From: Streptomyces sp. DH12
GTDB taxonomy: Bacteria > Actinomycetota > Actinomycetes > Streptomycetales > Streptomycetaceae
NCBI RefSeq assembly: GCF_020873895.1
Contig: NZ_JAHWGT010000019.1
Coordinates: forward strand, 62,001 to 126,000
Direction: 5' to 3'
Length of the DNA: 64,000 nucleotides
The notes under the pieces were generated by a model. The model saw nothing but the letters and a program-made list of their open reading frames with translations, made no database searches and was not told where the DNA came from. Below, in pieces: positions 18,071 through 25,508 of the stretch (position 1 is its first letter; the number at the start of each line of letters is the position of its first letter). A program made the position numbers and the translations under genes.

Positions 18071-19297
18071 ATGGCTGCCCCCCGCCACCTCGTCCGCCGC
18101 GCCCTGACCGGCGTCGCCGCCCTCGCCCTCGTGGCGCTGCCGCCCGCCGCCGCGGCGGCGGACCCCGAGCCGTCCCCCCACCGCGCCGCCGCGGTCGAGC
18201 CGCCCGCCGGGGTGACGGCGGGCGTCGCCGTCCTCGACCGGCGGACCGGCGCGTTCACCGCGCAGCACGACCCCGCAGCGCGGTTCCGGTCGGCGTCCGT
18301 GGTGAAGATCCTCATCGCGCTCGACCTCGTGTGGGACCGCGGCCCCGACGCCCTGCCCGCGGCCGACCGGTCCCGTGTGCGCGCCATGCTGCGCGGCAGC
18401 GACGACGCCGCCGCGAGCCACTACTGGGCCGGGCGCGGCCAGGGCGCCCTGATCGACCGCATGGTCGCCCGCCTCGGCCTGACCGACACCGCCCGGCCCC
18501 CCGCCTCCCACCCCGGCTACTGGGGGTACACCGCCCTGTCGGCCCGCGACACCGTCCGTGTCTACCGCCACCTGCTCGACACCGCGACGCCGGGCGTACG
18601 GGACTTCGTGCTCGGCGAGTTGCGCCAGTCGACCCGCTGCGCCACCGACGGCTTCGACCAGCACTTCGGCGTCGCCGGCGCCTTCGACCGCCCGTGGGCG
18701 GTGAAGCAGGGCTGGTCGGGCTTCTCCTCCGGCGGCTGCACCGCCACCACGGCCCCCGGCACCGCCACCACGGCCGCCGGCACCGCCACCACGGCCGCCG
18801 GCACGGGCACCCCGGCCCCCGCCGGCGCGACCGGTATCCCCGGGAGGGCTCCGCGCGAGGCGGCCGGGCCCGCCGCCGTCGACCTGGACCGGCCCGCGCT
18901 CCACACCACGGGCGTCGTCGGGGCCGGCGACCGCACCATCGTCGCCGTCCTCACGCTGCACCCGCGCGGCACGGCGTACGGCAAGGCGTACACCGACCTC
19001 GGGCGGCTCACCCGGTCCCTCGACGTCCCCGGCGCGACGCGCCCCGCGGGCAAGTGGATCGGCACCTGGGGGAGCGAGGTGAGGGTCCGGGCCGAGGCCA
19101 CGACCGCCTCCCAGGCGCTCACCACCCTGCCCGCCGGGGTGGAGGTGCTCGTCTCCTGCCAGAAGCGGGGCGGGCAGGTGTCGATCCCCCCGTACACCAA
19201 CGAGTGGTGGGCCTACCTGCCGCAGTACGGCGGCTACATGACCAACATCTACCTCTCCTCCCCGGGCGACCAGGTCCCGGGCGTGCCCGTCTGCTGA
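18071..19297 (+). CDS. Secreted class A beta-lactamase-fold serine hydrolase with SH3 domain
   Basis: Exported penicillin-interacting-type serine hydrolase, 408 aa. A twin-arginine-flavoured signal (RHLVRRALTG...) ends near residue 33. The active-site SxxK appears as SVVK near residue 78 and the SDN-loop equivalent as GSDDAA. The KTG-equivalent is VKQGWSG. Directly after that motif sits a Thr/Ala-rich insertion built of three 7-residue repeats. The C-terminal 85 residues form a bacterial SH3-like domain (VRVRAEATTASQALTTLPAG). SH3 domains bind cell wall, so this is probably an extracellular wall-associated peptidase or lactamase relative. True beta-lactamase activity is not supported, as KTG and SDN are altered. 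Confidence 0.75.
   Translation: MAAPRHLVRRALTGVAALALVALPPAAAAADPEPSPHRAAAVEPPAGVTAGVAVLDRRTGAFTAQHDPAARFRSASVVKILIALDLVWDRGPDALPAADRSRVRAMLRGSDDAAASHYWAGRGQGALIDRMVARLGLTDTARPPASHPGYWGYTALSARDTVRVYRHLLDTATPGVRDFVLGELRQSTRCATDGFDQHFGVAGAFDRPWAVKQGWSGFSSGGCTATTAPGTATTAAGTATTAAGTGTPAPAGATGIPGRAPREAAGPAAVDLDRPALHTTGVVGAGDRTIVAVLTLHPRGTAYGKAYTDLGRLTRSLDVPGATRPAGKWIGTWGSEVRVRAEATTASQALTTLPAGVEVLVSCQKRGGQVSIPPYTNEWWAYLPQYGGYMTNIYLSSPGDQVPGVPVC
18740..18802 (+). repeat. Three 21-bp in-frame tandem repeats (TATTA[P/A]G)
   Basis: Three consecutive copies of a 21-bp unit beginning ACCGCCACCACGGCC, encoding TATTAPG, TATTAAG and TATTAAG, inside the serine hydrolase gene. They create a flexible Thr/Ala linker immediately after the VKQGWSG motif. 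Unit identity is nearly perfect, so copy number may vary between strains. Confidence 0.85.
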
Positions 19298-19437
19298 GCA
19301 CGGGAGACCGGCGGCGGTGCGGCGGGGGCGGCCGGCGGGCCGAGGCCCCGCCACACCGCCGCCATGACGGCGAGCAGCGCCACCACGGTGGTGAGCAGCA
19401 GGGCCAGCGCCTCGGCGCGGGACGGTACGGGCGGCAT
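19249..19437 (-). CDS. Possible small membrane protein, 62 aa
   Basis: Short frame starting MPPVPSRAEALALL with one strong hydrophobic helix (about residues 10-30) and a Pro-rich tail. It lies 37 nt downstream of the NlpC/P60 gene on the same strand and overlaps the end of the convergent serine hydrolase gene by 49 bases. The ribosome site is weak (GAAAG). A genuine tail gene of the NlpC transcript is possible, but the overlap makes this tentative. Confidence 0.4.
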   Translation of the reverse strand: MPPVPSRAEALALLLTTVVALLAVMAAVWRGLGPPAAPAAPPPVSRAQQTGTPGTWSPGEER

Positions 19438-19474
19438 GGCGGCTTTCGGATCGGGGCGGGTTCGTGGGGACGGG

Positions 19475-20068
19475 TCAGTCGACGATGTTGACGGGCCGGT
19501 AGGCGTGGTGCCCGTCCCCGCCGCTGACGCCGCAGGAGTGCTGCTTCCAGCGGGTGCCGACCCCACCCGCCTGCTCGAAGGACTTGTACGCGGTGCGGGC
19601 CCCGTCGGCCCAGCCGTCGAAGACGACGACGTGGCGCTGGTTCGGGTTGTCGCTGTCCGCCTTGATCACCAGGTCGCCGGGGGCGAGGTCGCTCATCGCG
19701 ATCGGGCGGGTGTGGTCGGCCTTCTTCAGGCTGACGGTGTTCGGTCCCGGCTTCCACAGGCCGAGCGCCATGGAGACGCAGCCGGAGCAGTCCTGCCGGT
19801 GGCCGTCCTTCCAGTACTTGTCCTGGGCGTACGGCACGGGACGGCCGCTGTTCGCGGTCAGCCACGTCTTGGCGCGTTCCGGCACCTGCGCGCGGGTCAG
19901 GGTGGGCGCCGCCGCCCCGACGGCGGCCGCGCGGACGGCGGTCCGCTCGGAGGGCGCCGCCGCCGGCGCCTGCGGGGCCGTCAGGGCGGTGGACGCCAGG
20001 CAGGCGAGGGCGGTCAGTGCGACCGCGCCCCAGTGGCGGGCTCCGGTCTGGTGCGGGGTCTCGGACAT
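19475..20068 (-). CDS. Secreted NlpC/P60-like cysteine peptidase
   Basis: Exported cysteine peptidase, 197 aa, expected to cut peptidoglycan stem peptides. It has a signal sequence (residues 10-35), a PAPAAAP linker, and a catalytic core starting near residue 70. The Cys nucleophile is in DCSGCVSMALG, and the His is in RHVVVFDGWA about 50 residues later. The usual DCSGFV reads DCSGCV here. GGGAGAG precedes the ATG. It is transcribed away from the HTH-ricin gene across a 215-bp divergent region in which I see no convincing ydaO-type riboswitch. Confidence 0.75.
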   Translation of the reverse strand: MSETPHQTGARHWGAVALTALACLASTALTAPQAPAAAPSERTAVRAAAVGAAAPTLTRAQVPERAKTWLTANSGRPVPYAQDKYWKDGHRQDCSGCVSMALGLWKPGPNTVSLKKADHTRPIAMSDLAPGDLVIKADSDNPNQRHVVVFDGWADGARTAYKSFEQAGGVGTRWKQHSCGVSGGDGHHAYRPVNIVD

Positions 20069-20283
20069 GGTTCTCTCCCGTGTTCGCGGCGTGGGCGCCG
20101 GGCCGGCCGCGGGTCGGCCGGGGAGCAGAGCTTTGTGGCGGTGCGTCACCCTTCGCAAGAGTGTCCCGTTTGCTTCGCCGATGTCGGGATCCCTAGGGTT
20201 CTGACCTGCTGGGACGTCCTCGTCCCGGGACCGGGAACGGCGTGCGGGGCGGCGGTCGGGCCCGCGGATGGAGGAGGCGGAGC

Positions 20284-21234
20284 ATGGCGGACGGCGGGCG
20301 GCCCGACGAGGCGCCGGCGCAGCGGCTGGGCAGGGCCCTGCGCGCGCTGCAGCAGCGGTCCGGGCGCACCCTGCGCTCCCTGGAGGAGGACGTGCCGATC
20401 AGCGACTCCTCGCTCTCCCGCTACTTCCGGGGCAGCACCGTCCCGCCCTGGTCGACCGTCCGCGACCTGTGCCGGGCGCTGGGCGCCGACCCGACGGAGT
20501 ACCGGGCCCTGTGGGAGGCGGCGGACCGCGGCCAGACGGCGGGAGCGCGGACCGACGCCGTCCGTACCGGCGTACCGGCCGCGCCGGGCGCCGGCGCGGC
20601 CGGCTCCGGCGACCCGGGCCCCGCACCGGGCCCCGCGCCGGCGCCCGGTGCGGGGTCCGGGCCCGGCACCCGCCTCCGGCGGTGGCTCGGCGGGGCCCGC
20701 GCGCGGCTGCCCGGCCGACGGGCCTGCGCCGCGGGGGGTGCCGTCGTGGGCGTGGTCCTGGGCGCCGTGCTGGCCTCGCTCGCCGTGCCCCAGGTGCCCG
20801 CCTCGGCGCCGCCCGGCGCCCCCGCACCGCACGCCACCCCGGAGCCGGGGGGAACGGCGGGGGCGCCCCGGCACGTACGGGTCTTCGTCAGCCGGGAGAC
20901 CGGCCGCTGCCTCGACGACAGCCTCGACGAGCGGCTGCGCACGTACAAGTGCAACGGCATGAGCTACCAGTGGTGGACCGTGCACACCCTCGACGACGGC
21001 TCCCGGCGCCTGCGCAACCACGCGACCGGGCGGTGCCTGGAAGACGGCGCCGCCGGGCTGCGCGCGGTGCGCTGCGGCGCGGGTGACAGCGGGCCGCAGA
21101 CGTGGTCGGTGACGGTGTGGAGCGACGAGTCCACCGAGGTGAGGAGCCGGGTCACCGGGGCGTGCCTGGACGACAGCGGCGCCGGGCTGCGCACCCGGCC
21201 CTGCGACCGGACCGACCGTCAGAGGTGGGGCTGA
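20284..21234 (+). CDS. Membrane-anchored HTH protein with extracellular ricin-type lectin domain
   Basis: 316-aa single-pass protein. Residues about 12-75 form an XRE-like helix-turn-helix (LEEDVPISDSSLSRYFRG). A Pro/Gly/Ala-rich linker follows, then one transmembrane segment near residues 150-178 (GAVVGVVLGAVLASLAV). The C-terminal 120 residues are a ricin B-type beta-trefoil fragment with repeated GRCLDDS, GRCLED and GACLDD motifs and paired Cys. The topology implies a cytoplasmic DNA-binding head and an outside carbohydrate-binding head, that is, a one-component transmembrane sugar sensor, or an HTH used only for protein contacts. GGAGGAGGCGGAG precedes the ATG. The last 16 bases overlap the convergent PPTase gene. 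Confidence 0.75.
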   Translation: MADGGRPDEAPAQRLGRALRALQQRSGRTLRSLEEDVPISDSSLSRYFRGSTVPPWSTVRDLCRALGADPTEYRALWEAADRGQTAGARTDAVRTGVPAAPGAGAAGSGDPGPAPGPAPAPGAGSGPGTRLRRWLGGARARLPGRRACAAGGAVVGVVLGAVLASLAVPQVPASAPPGAPAPHATPEPGGTAGAPRHVRVFVSRETGRCLDDSLDERLRTYKCNGMSYQWWTVHTLDDGSRRLRNHATGRCLEDGAAGLRAVRCGAGDSGPQTWSVTVWSDESTEVRSRVTGACLDDSGAGLRTRPCDRTDRQRWG

Positions 21235-21938
21235 GGGCCCCCGGCGCGCTCGCCCGTACCGGCGCCGTCCGCACCGGGCCATCGGCGGACCGCCACCGGG
21301 GGCAGGGCCGCCGGTGAGACGAAGGACGCCACCGCCGCGCTCGACGCGCGGGCCGCCGGCAGCACGGTGGTACGGGCGTGCCAGGCGCCCGGGGGGTGCC
21401 CGGCTATGCCGCGCAGCCCCACCGCGCCGCCCGGCGCGAAGGACAGGCGCACCGACCCCGCGCCTTCGGCGAGGCCCTGCCCCGTCGCCTTGACCGCCGC
21501 CTCCAGCAGCGTCCAGGCGGGGAAGAAGGACTCCGGGACGGCCTGCGGGGGGAGATCCGGCACGACGACCGACAGCACGTCGAGCGCGGAGCGCAGCGGG
21601 CGGACGACTTCCACGTCCGCACCGATGGGCCCGTCGGCCGCCGCGCAGAGCAGGAGCAGCCCGTCGGAGCGCGACCAGCTGACGTGCCGCTCCGGGTGGT
21701 CGGGCAGGTACGGCTTCCCGGTGGGGCCGCGGGCGATGCGGACCTCGGCCGGCGCGGTCCCCAACCACCCCGCCAGGAGGTGCCGCACCACCCGCCCCGT
21801 GCCGAGGAGGCGGCGCGCCGCCTCCCGGTTCGCGCAGGCCGCGACGCGGCGGGCCTCCCGCGCGGTGAGGCCGCCCGGCCGGTGGTCGGGCAGCCGCGCC
21901 GTGCCGGCCGCGTCGAGGTCCACCAGCCAGGCGTCCAT
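21219..21938 (-). CDS. Sfp-type 4'-phosphopantetheinyl transferase
   Basis: Transfers phosphopantetheine from CoA to carrier-protein serines, here presumably the NRPS PCP, the free carrier protein and the carrier domain on the hydrazine synthetase. The 239-aa protein has the P1 region KPYLPDHPERHVSWS, the metal motif GADVEVV and the WTLLEAAVKATGQG motif of Sfp-class enzymes. ATG 21938 is chosen for the GGGGAG six bases upstream; an overlapping GTG at 21956 is also possible. It is last in the cluster and ends 16 bases inside the convergent HTH-ricin gene. Confidence 0.88.
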   Translation of the reverse strand: MDAWLVDLDAAGTARLPDHRPGGLTAREARRVAACANREAARRLLGTGRVVRHLLAGWLGTAPAEVRIARGPTGKPYLPDHPERHVSWSRSDGLLLLCAAADGPIGADVEVVRPLRSALDVLSVVVPDLPPQAVPESFFPAWTLLEAAVKATGQGLAEGAGSVRLSFAPGGAVGLRGIAGHPPGAWHARTTVLPAARASSAAVASFVSPAALPPVAVRRWPGADGAGTGERAGGPQPHL

Positions 21939-21952
21939 CCGCCGCTCCCCGG

Positions 21953-23005
21953 TCACAAGGCGAAGACCTGCGTCCGGGACAGGGCCGGGTCGCCGGGCCG
22001 CAGGTGCAGCCGGCCCTCGGCGGGCAGCAGCACCACCGCCGCGACCGTGCGCTCGGCCCGTACGTCGCCCCGGTCGGGGACGCGGATCGGCGACCGGGAC
22101 AGCAGGGCGAAGTGGTCCTCCGGTCCGGCGTCCGCGCCCAGTGCGGCGAGTCCGTCGGTCGCCGCGCGCAGGCGCCGCACCGACGAGTTGCGCGCGAACA
22201 CGTTGATCTCGTCGGCCGTCGCGAAGTCCGGGTGCAGGAAGTGGTTCGTGTGGACCGTCCGCTCGCCCTCGTGGACGCGCAGGTCCTTGTCGAGGAACTC
22301 CACCCACACGGCCCGCTCCCGGTCGCACAGGGTCAGGGAGCGGGAGCTGGCCAGGGGGAGGCGGGCGAGGAGCTCCAGGGCCTGCGTCACGCTGCCCGCC
22401 TCGTCCAGGATGTGGCGGATCGCCAGGTACGGCGGGACGCCGGGCTTCCACTCGCCGCCCAGCACCAGGTTGAGCCCCACGGCCAGACCGTCGCTGTTGA
22501 CGCCGAGGTAACCGAGCAGGCCGTGGAAGCTGAGGAGCAGGGAGCGGCGCGACGAGCCCGCGCGGGACACCTCCAGGACGCTGAGCACGTCGTCCAGGTC
22601 GCCGTTGAGGTCGACGGTCTGCGCGAGGACGGGGCCCGCGGGGCCGGACCCCGCGAGCGCCCAGGTCGTGCAGTCGCCCGCGGTGGGCACCTTCCGGTAG
22701 CCCATGATCTCCCGCCGCACCTGGAGGAGCCACGCCTCGTCCTCGGTGATGCCCGCCCCCGCGGCGAGGCCCGCGACCTCCTCCGCGAGGTCGGGCAGCG
22801 CCGCCGTGATCTCCCTGCGGTGCGCGGCGATCGAGGGCCGCAGCCCGTCCAGGGTGACCGGCGCCGGCAGCACCTTGTCCAGCCGGGCGAGCGAGTCCCC
22901 GAGGAAGGCCCGCAGGCTCGCCCCGAGCGCCGCCCCGTGCGTCCGGCCGACGGTGTACGGGTCGCCGGCGGCCCTGACGAACGGGACGGCCGTGGGCCCG
23001 CTCAA
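21953..23005 (-). CDS. C45-family Ntn acyltransferase/hydrolase (isopenicillin N acyltransferase-like)
   Basis: N-terminal-nucleophile amidohydrolase of peptidase family C45, 350 aa, which matures by self-cleavage before a cysteine that then acts as nucleophile. The candidate is the Cys in AGDCTTWAL near residue 113. Before it, the YTVGRTHGAALG stretch is typical of the acyl-CoA:6-APA acyltransferase family. The start is TTG overlapping the GNAT stop (TTGA) with GGAG four bases upstream. In a biosynthetic cluster such an enzyme could add or remove an acyl group, or release the product by aminolysis; the cluster has no NRPS thioesterase domain. Which of these is unknown. Confidence 0.78.
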   Translation of the reverse strand: MSGPTAVPFVRAAGDPYTVGRTHGAALGASLRAFLGDSLARLDKVLPAPVTLDGLRPSIAAHRREITAALPDLAEEVAGLAAGAGITEDEAWLLQVRREIMGYRKVPTAGDCTTWALAGSGPAGPVLAQTVDLNGDLDDVLSVLEVSRAGSSRRSLLLSFHGLLGYLGVNSDGLAVGLNLVLGGEWKPGVPPYLAIRHILDEAGSVTQALELLARLPLASSRSLTLCDRERAVWVEFLDKDLRVHEGERTVHTNHFLHPDFATADEINVFARNSSVRRLRAATDGLAALGADAGPEDHFALLSRSPIRVPDRGDVRAERTVAAVVLLPAEGRLHLRPGDPALSRTQVFAL

Positions 23006-23628
23006 CGCTCCGGTGCCTTCGGCGTCACCTTCGGCCGCGCCGCCAGTTCCCGCTTGACCTGCGGCCACTCGTCCCGCAGGACGCTGTAGAAGACGGCGTC
23101 CCTGCGCCGGCCGCCCGGCATGAAGTTGAAGCTGCGCAGCGTGCCCTCCTCCACGGCGCCGATGTTGGCGAGCCCGCGCCGCGCCTGCGTGTTCAGCACG
23201 TCCGTCTTGAACTCGACCCGCTCCGCGCCCAGCCGCTCGAAGGCGTGCTCCAGCAGCAGGTACTTCGCCCACCGGTTGACGCCCCGGCCGCGGAAGTCCC
23301 GGCCGAGCCACGACCAGCCGATCTCCAGGCGGCGGTCGGCCTCGGCCATGTTGCCGTAGCTCATGCTGCCCGCGATCCGGCCCGACTCCTTGTCCGTGAT
23401 GGCGAACACCACGCGCCGCCCCGCGGCCTGGTCGGCCAGGCCCGTGTCGAAGAACTCCTTGAAGTCGGTCTCGTCCGTCACGGCCGTGACGAAGTACCGC
23501 CAGATGTCCGGGTCCATGGCCACGGCCCGGACCGGTTTGCGATCGGCCTCCGTGACCGGCGCCAGCCGTACGCGGTCGTTCTCCAGGACGGCGGCGGCGT
23601 CCGCCGCCCAGTCGGTCTCGATGCCCAT
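23002..23628 (-). CDS. GNAT N-acetyltransferase (RimJ-like)
   Basis: 208-aa acetyl-CoA-dependent N-acetyltransferase of the RimJ/RimL type. The acetyl-CoA loop is RDFRGRGVNRW near residue 128, preceded by the RRLEIGWSWL strand and followed by EFKTDVLNTQARR, typical of the subfamily. It starts 5 nt after the carrier-protein stop with AAGGGAG upstream and is coupled to the acyltransferase gene. In this context it may acetylate a reactive amine or hydrazine in the product for self-protection, or use a carrier-bound acyl donor; this is inference. Confidence 0.8.
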   Translation of the reverse strand: MGIETDWAADAAAVLENDRVRLAPVTEADRKPVRAVAMDPDIWRYFVTAVTDETDFKEFFDTGLADQAAGRRVVFAITDKESGRIAGSMSYGNMAEADRRLEIGWSWLGRDFRGRGVNRWAKYLLLEHAFERLGAERVEFKTDVLNTQARRGLANIGAVEEGTLRSFNFMPGGRRRDAVFYSVLRDEWPQVKRELAARPKVTPKAPER

Positions 23629-23633
23629 GGCGG

Positions 23634-23924
23634 TCAGGCTCCCTTGCCGGCGTGACGGGTCAGTGCGTCGGTGACGTCGCGCAGCGTCTTCATCTCCGCG
23701 AGGTCGTGCTCGGTGAAGTGGGCGAGGTCCACGTGGGTGGCCTCGCACACCTCGGTCAGGAAGAGCACCTTGTTGAGCGAGGTCAGCCCGTAGGCGCCGG
23801 TCATGTCGGCGTCCGGGTCGAGCGCGTCGGGGGCCACCTCGGGGGTGAGCACGGCCGACAGCTGCTCGCGGGCGGCCGCCTCCATGGCGGTGGGAACGTC
23901 TTCGGTGCGCGGCTCAGGGAGCAT
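23634..23924 (-). CDS. Discrete acyl/peptidyl carrier protein
   Basis: 96-aa carrier protein that would hold an acyl thioester on phosphopantetheine. The attachment motif reads GLTSLNKVLF near residue 47, with Ser before Leu as in DSL-type carriers. It overlaps the end of the AMP ligase gene by 11 bases, so the ligase is its most likely loading partner. Along with the NRPS PCP and the carrier domain fused to the hydrazine synthetase, it is the third carrier in the cluster. Confidence 0.82.
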   Translation of the reverse strand: MLPEPRTEDVPTAMEAAAREQLSAVLTPEVAPDALDPDADMTGAYGLTSLNKVLFLTEVCEATHVDLAHFTEHDLAEMKTLRDVTDALTRHAGKGA

Positions 23925-25497
23925 GGATGCCTTCCGTGGAGTCGTGTACGGCGGAGTGGTGGGCGGCGAGGATCTGCCGCCGCTTCGGCTTGTACTGGGA
24001 GGTGAGCAGCCCGTTGCCGATGTCGAACGGGGGGTCGGCGACGACGACCCGGCTGATCCGCTCGTCCGCGGCGAGGGAGGAGTTGGTCAGGGCGAGCCGG
24101 GCCGCGATGGCGTCCCGGTCGGCGGGCACCGACGCCGGTGACACGACGGCGACCAGCTCGGTCTGGGCGGGGCAGAACACGACGCACTCGGCGATCGCCG
24201 GGTCCGCCTTCATGTGCTCCTCGATCGGCCGGACGACGACCTTCTTGCCGTTGTCGAGGACGATCACGTCGTCGGCCCGGCCGAGGATGTACAGGAACCC
24301 GTCCTCGTCGATCCGGCCCAGGTCGCCGGTGACGACGGTGCCGTCCGGCGCGAAGACGCGCTCCGAGTAGCCCGGCGCCGCGTACGCGTACCGGGTGTTG
24401 ACGGGGTGCTCGGCGCGCACCCGGACGAGGCCGTCGTCGTCGATCAGCACCTCCTTGCCGGGCAGGACCCGGCCGACGCTGCCCTCGCGGCTCGCGCCCG
24501 GGTGGTTCTTGGCGACGATGCACGTCTCGTTGAGCCCGTACCCCTCGTACAGGGGCAGGCCCGCCTCGGTGAAGAAGCGCAGCGTGTCCGGGTTCGCGGG
24601 CGCGGACCCCGTCCACAGGTAGCGGATCCGGTCGCCGAACACGGCCCGTGCCGCCTGCGCGGGCCCCGTGCCGTCCCCGGCCCGTGCGAGGCGGGTCTCG
24701 ATCTGCCGCTTCGCCGTCTCGTAGAGGGCGGGCACCCCCATGACGACGGTGGGCCGCACCCGGCGCAGGGCCGCGAAGGCCGCCTCGTACGTGGTGATGG
24801 TGACGTCGTGGCCGTGCAGCAGCGCCGAGTACACCCAGTACCGCTGCTGGAGCAGGGACAGCGGCAGGAAGACGAACAGGTCGTCGTCCGGTTTGTGCGC
24901 GAAGACCTCCTGCACGGCGGCGAGGGAGCTGCCGATGCTGCCCGCCGTCGCCCCCAGCCCCTTCGGCTCGCCGGTGCTGCCGGACGTGAACTTGATGGTG
25001 GTCACGTCGCGGTCGCCCCAGACCACGGCGGGCAGGGGAGTGTCGTCGGCCGGCTGCGCCTCCGACGCGGCCCGCACCTCCCGCATCGACACCGCGCCCG
25101 GCGCGTCCGTCGCCCGGTCCGTGCACAGCAGCCCGATCCCGTACCGCTCCATCAGCTCGGCCGTCGGCTCGAACTTGCCGGGTTCGAAGCCGGCCGTCTC
25201 CGCCTTCAGCCGCAGCGCCGCGAGGTCGAGCATGACCCACTCCAGGCAGTTCGCCGCGAGGATGCCGACGCGGTCGCCCGGGCCGATGCCCCGGGCGCGC
25301 AGCCACCGGGCCACCCGGCCGGACCGCTCGTACAGCTCGGTGAGCGGCAGGCTCTCGGAGCCGACCAGCCGCGCGAAGGTGATCGTGCCGCCGAGCGGGG
25401 GCGACCCGGCCACCCGGTCCAGCAGGTTCCCCGCCGTGCGGCTCGCGGCCGCGCGGCCCTCCGCGGCGCGGCCCTGCGCCGGGCGGCTGTCGGTCAT
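23914..25497 (-). CDS. Acyl-AMP ligase / acyl-CoA synthetase-like enzyme
   Basis: ANL-superfamily adenylating enzyme, about 527 aa, activating a carboxylic acid as acyl-AMP and loading it on CoA or a carrier. Motifs in order are FTSGSTGEPKG, YGLNET, TGDLGRIDEDG and a C-terminal lysine in QYKPKR. The core is not an amino-acid A domain; it is closest to the long-chain/fatty-acyl ligase type. ATG 25497 has GGAGG five bases upstream; an ATG at 25512 overlapping the NRPS stop (ATGA) is an alternative. Its neighbour is a free carrier protein. Hydrazinoacetate or an oxidised form is the obvious candidate substrate, by analogy with the ligase-carrier pair of triacsin biosynthesis. Confidence 0.82.
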   Translation of the reverse strand: MTDSRPAQGRAAEGRAAASRTAGNLLDRVAGSPPLGGTITFARLVGSESLPLTELYERSGRVARWLRARGIGPGDRVGILAANCLEWVMLDLAALRLKAETAGFEPGKFEPTAELMERYGIGLLCTDRATDAPGAVSMREVRAASEAQPADDTPLPAVVWGDRDVTTIKFTSGSTGEPKGLGATAGSIGSSLAAVQEVFAHKPDDDLFVFLPLSLLQQRYWVYSALLHGHDVTITTYEAAFAALRRVRPTVVMGVPALYETAKRQIETRLARAGDGTGPAQAARAVFGDRIRYLWTGSAPANPDTLRFFTEAGLPLYEGYGLNETCIVAKNHPGASREGSVGRVLPGKEVLIDDDGLVRVRAEHPVNTRYAYAAPGYSERVFAPDGTVVTGDLGRIDEDGFLYILGRADDVIVLDNGKKVVVRPIEEHMKADPAIAECVVFCPAQTELVAVVSPASVPADRDAIAARLALTNSSLAADERISRVVVADPPFDIGNGLLTSQYKPKRRQILAAHHSAVHDSTEGIHAP

Positions 25498-25508
25498 GCG
25501 GTCCTCCG

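Noticed and set aside
18740-18802. CRISPR-like or mobile repeat array
   Set aside because: The repeats are contiguous, in frame and inside a gene, with no spacers or cas genes.
20069-20283. ydaO-type (c-di-AMP) riboswitch before the NlpC/P60 gene
   Set aside because: The 215-bp leader region is short and I could not find the conserved ydaO core segments.
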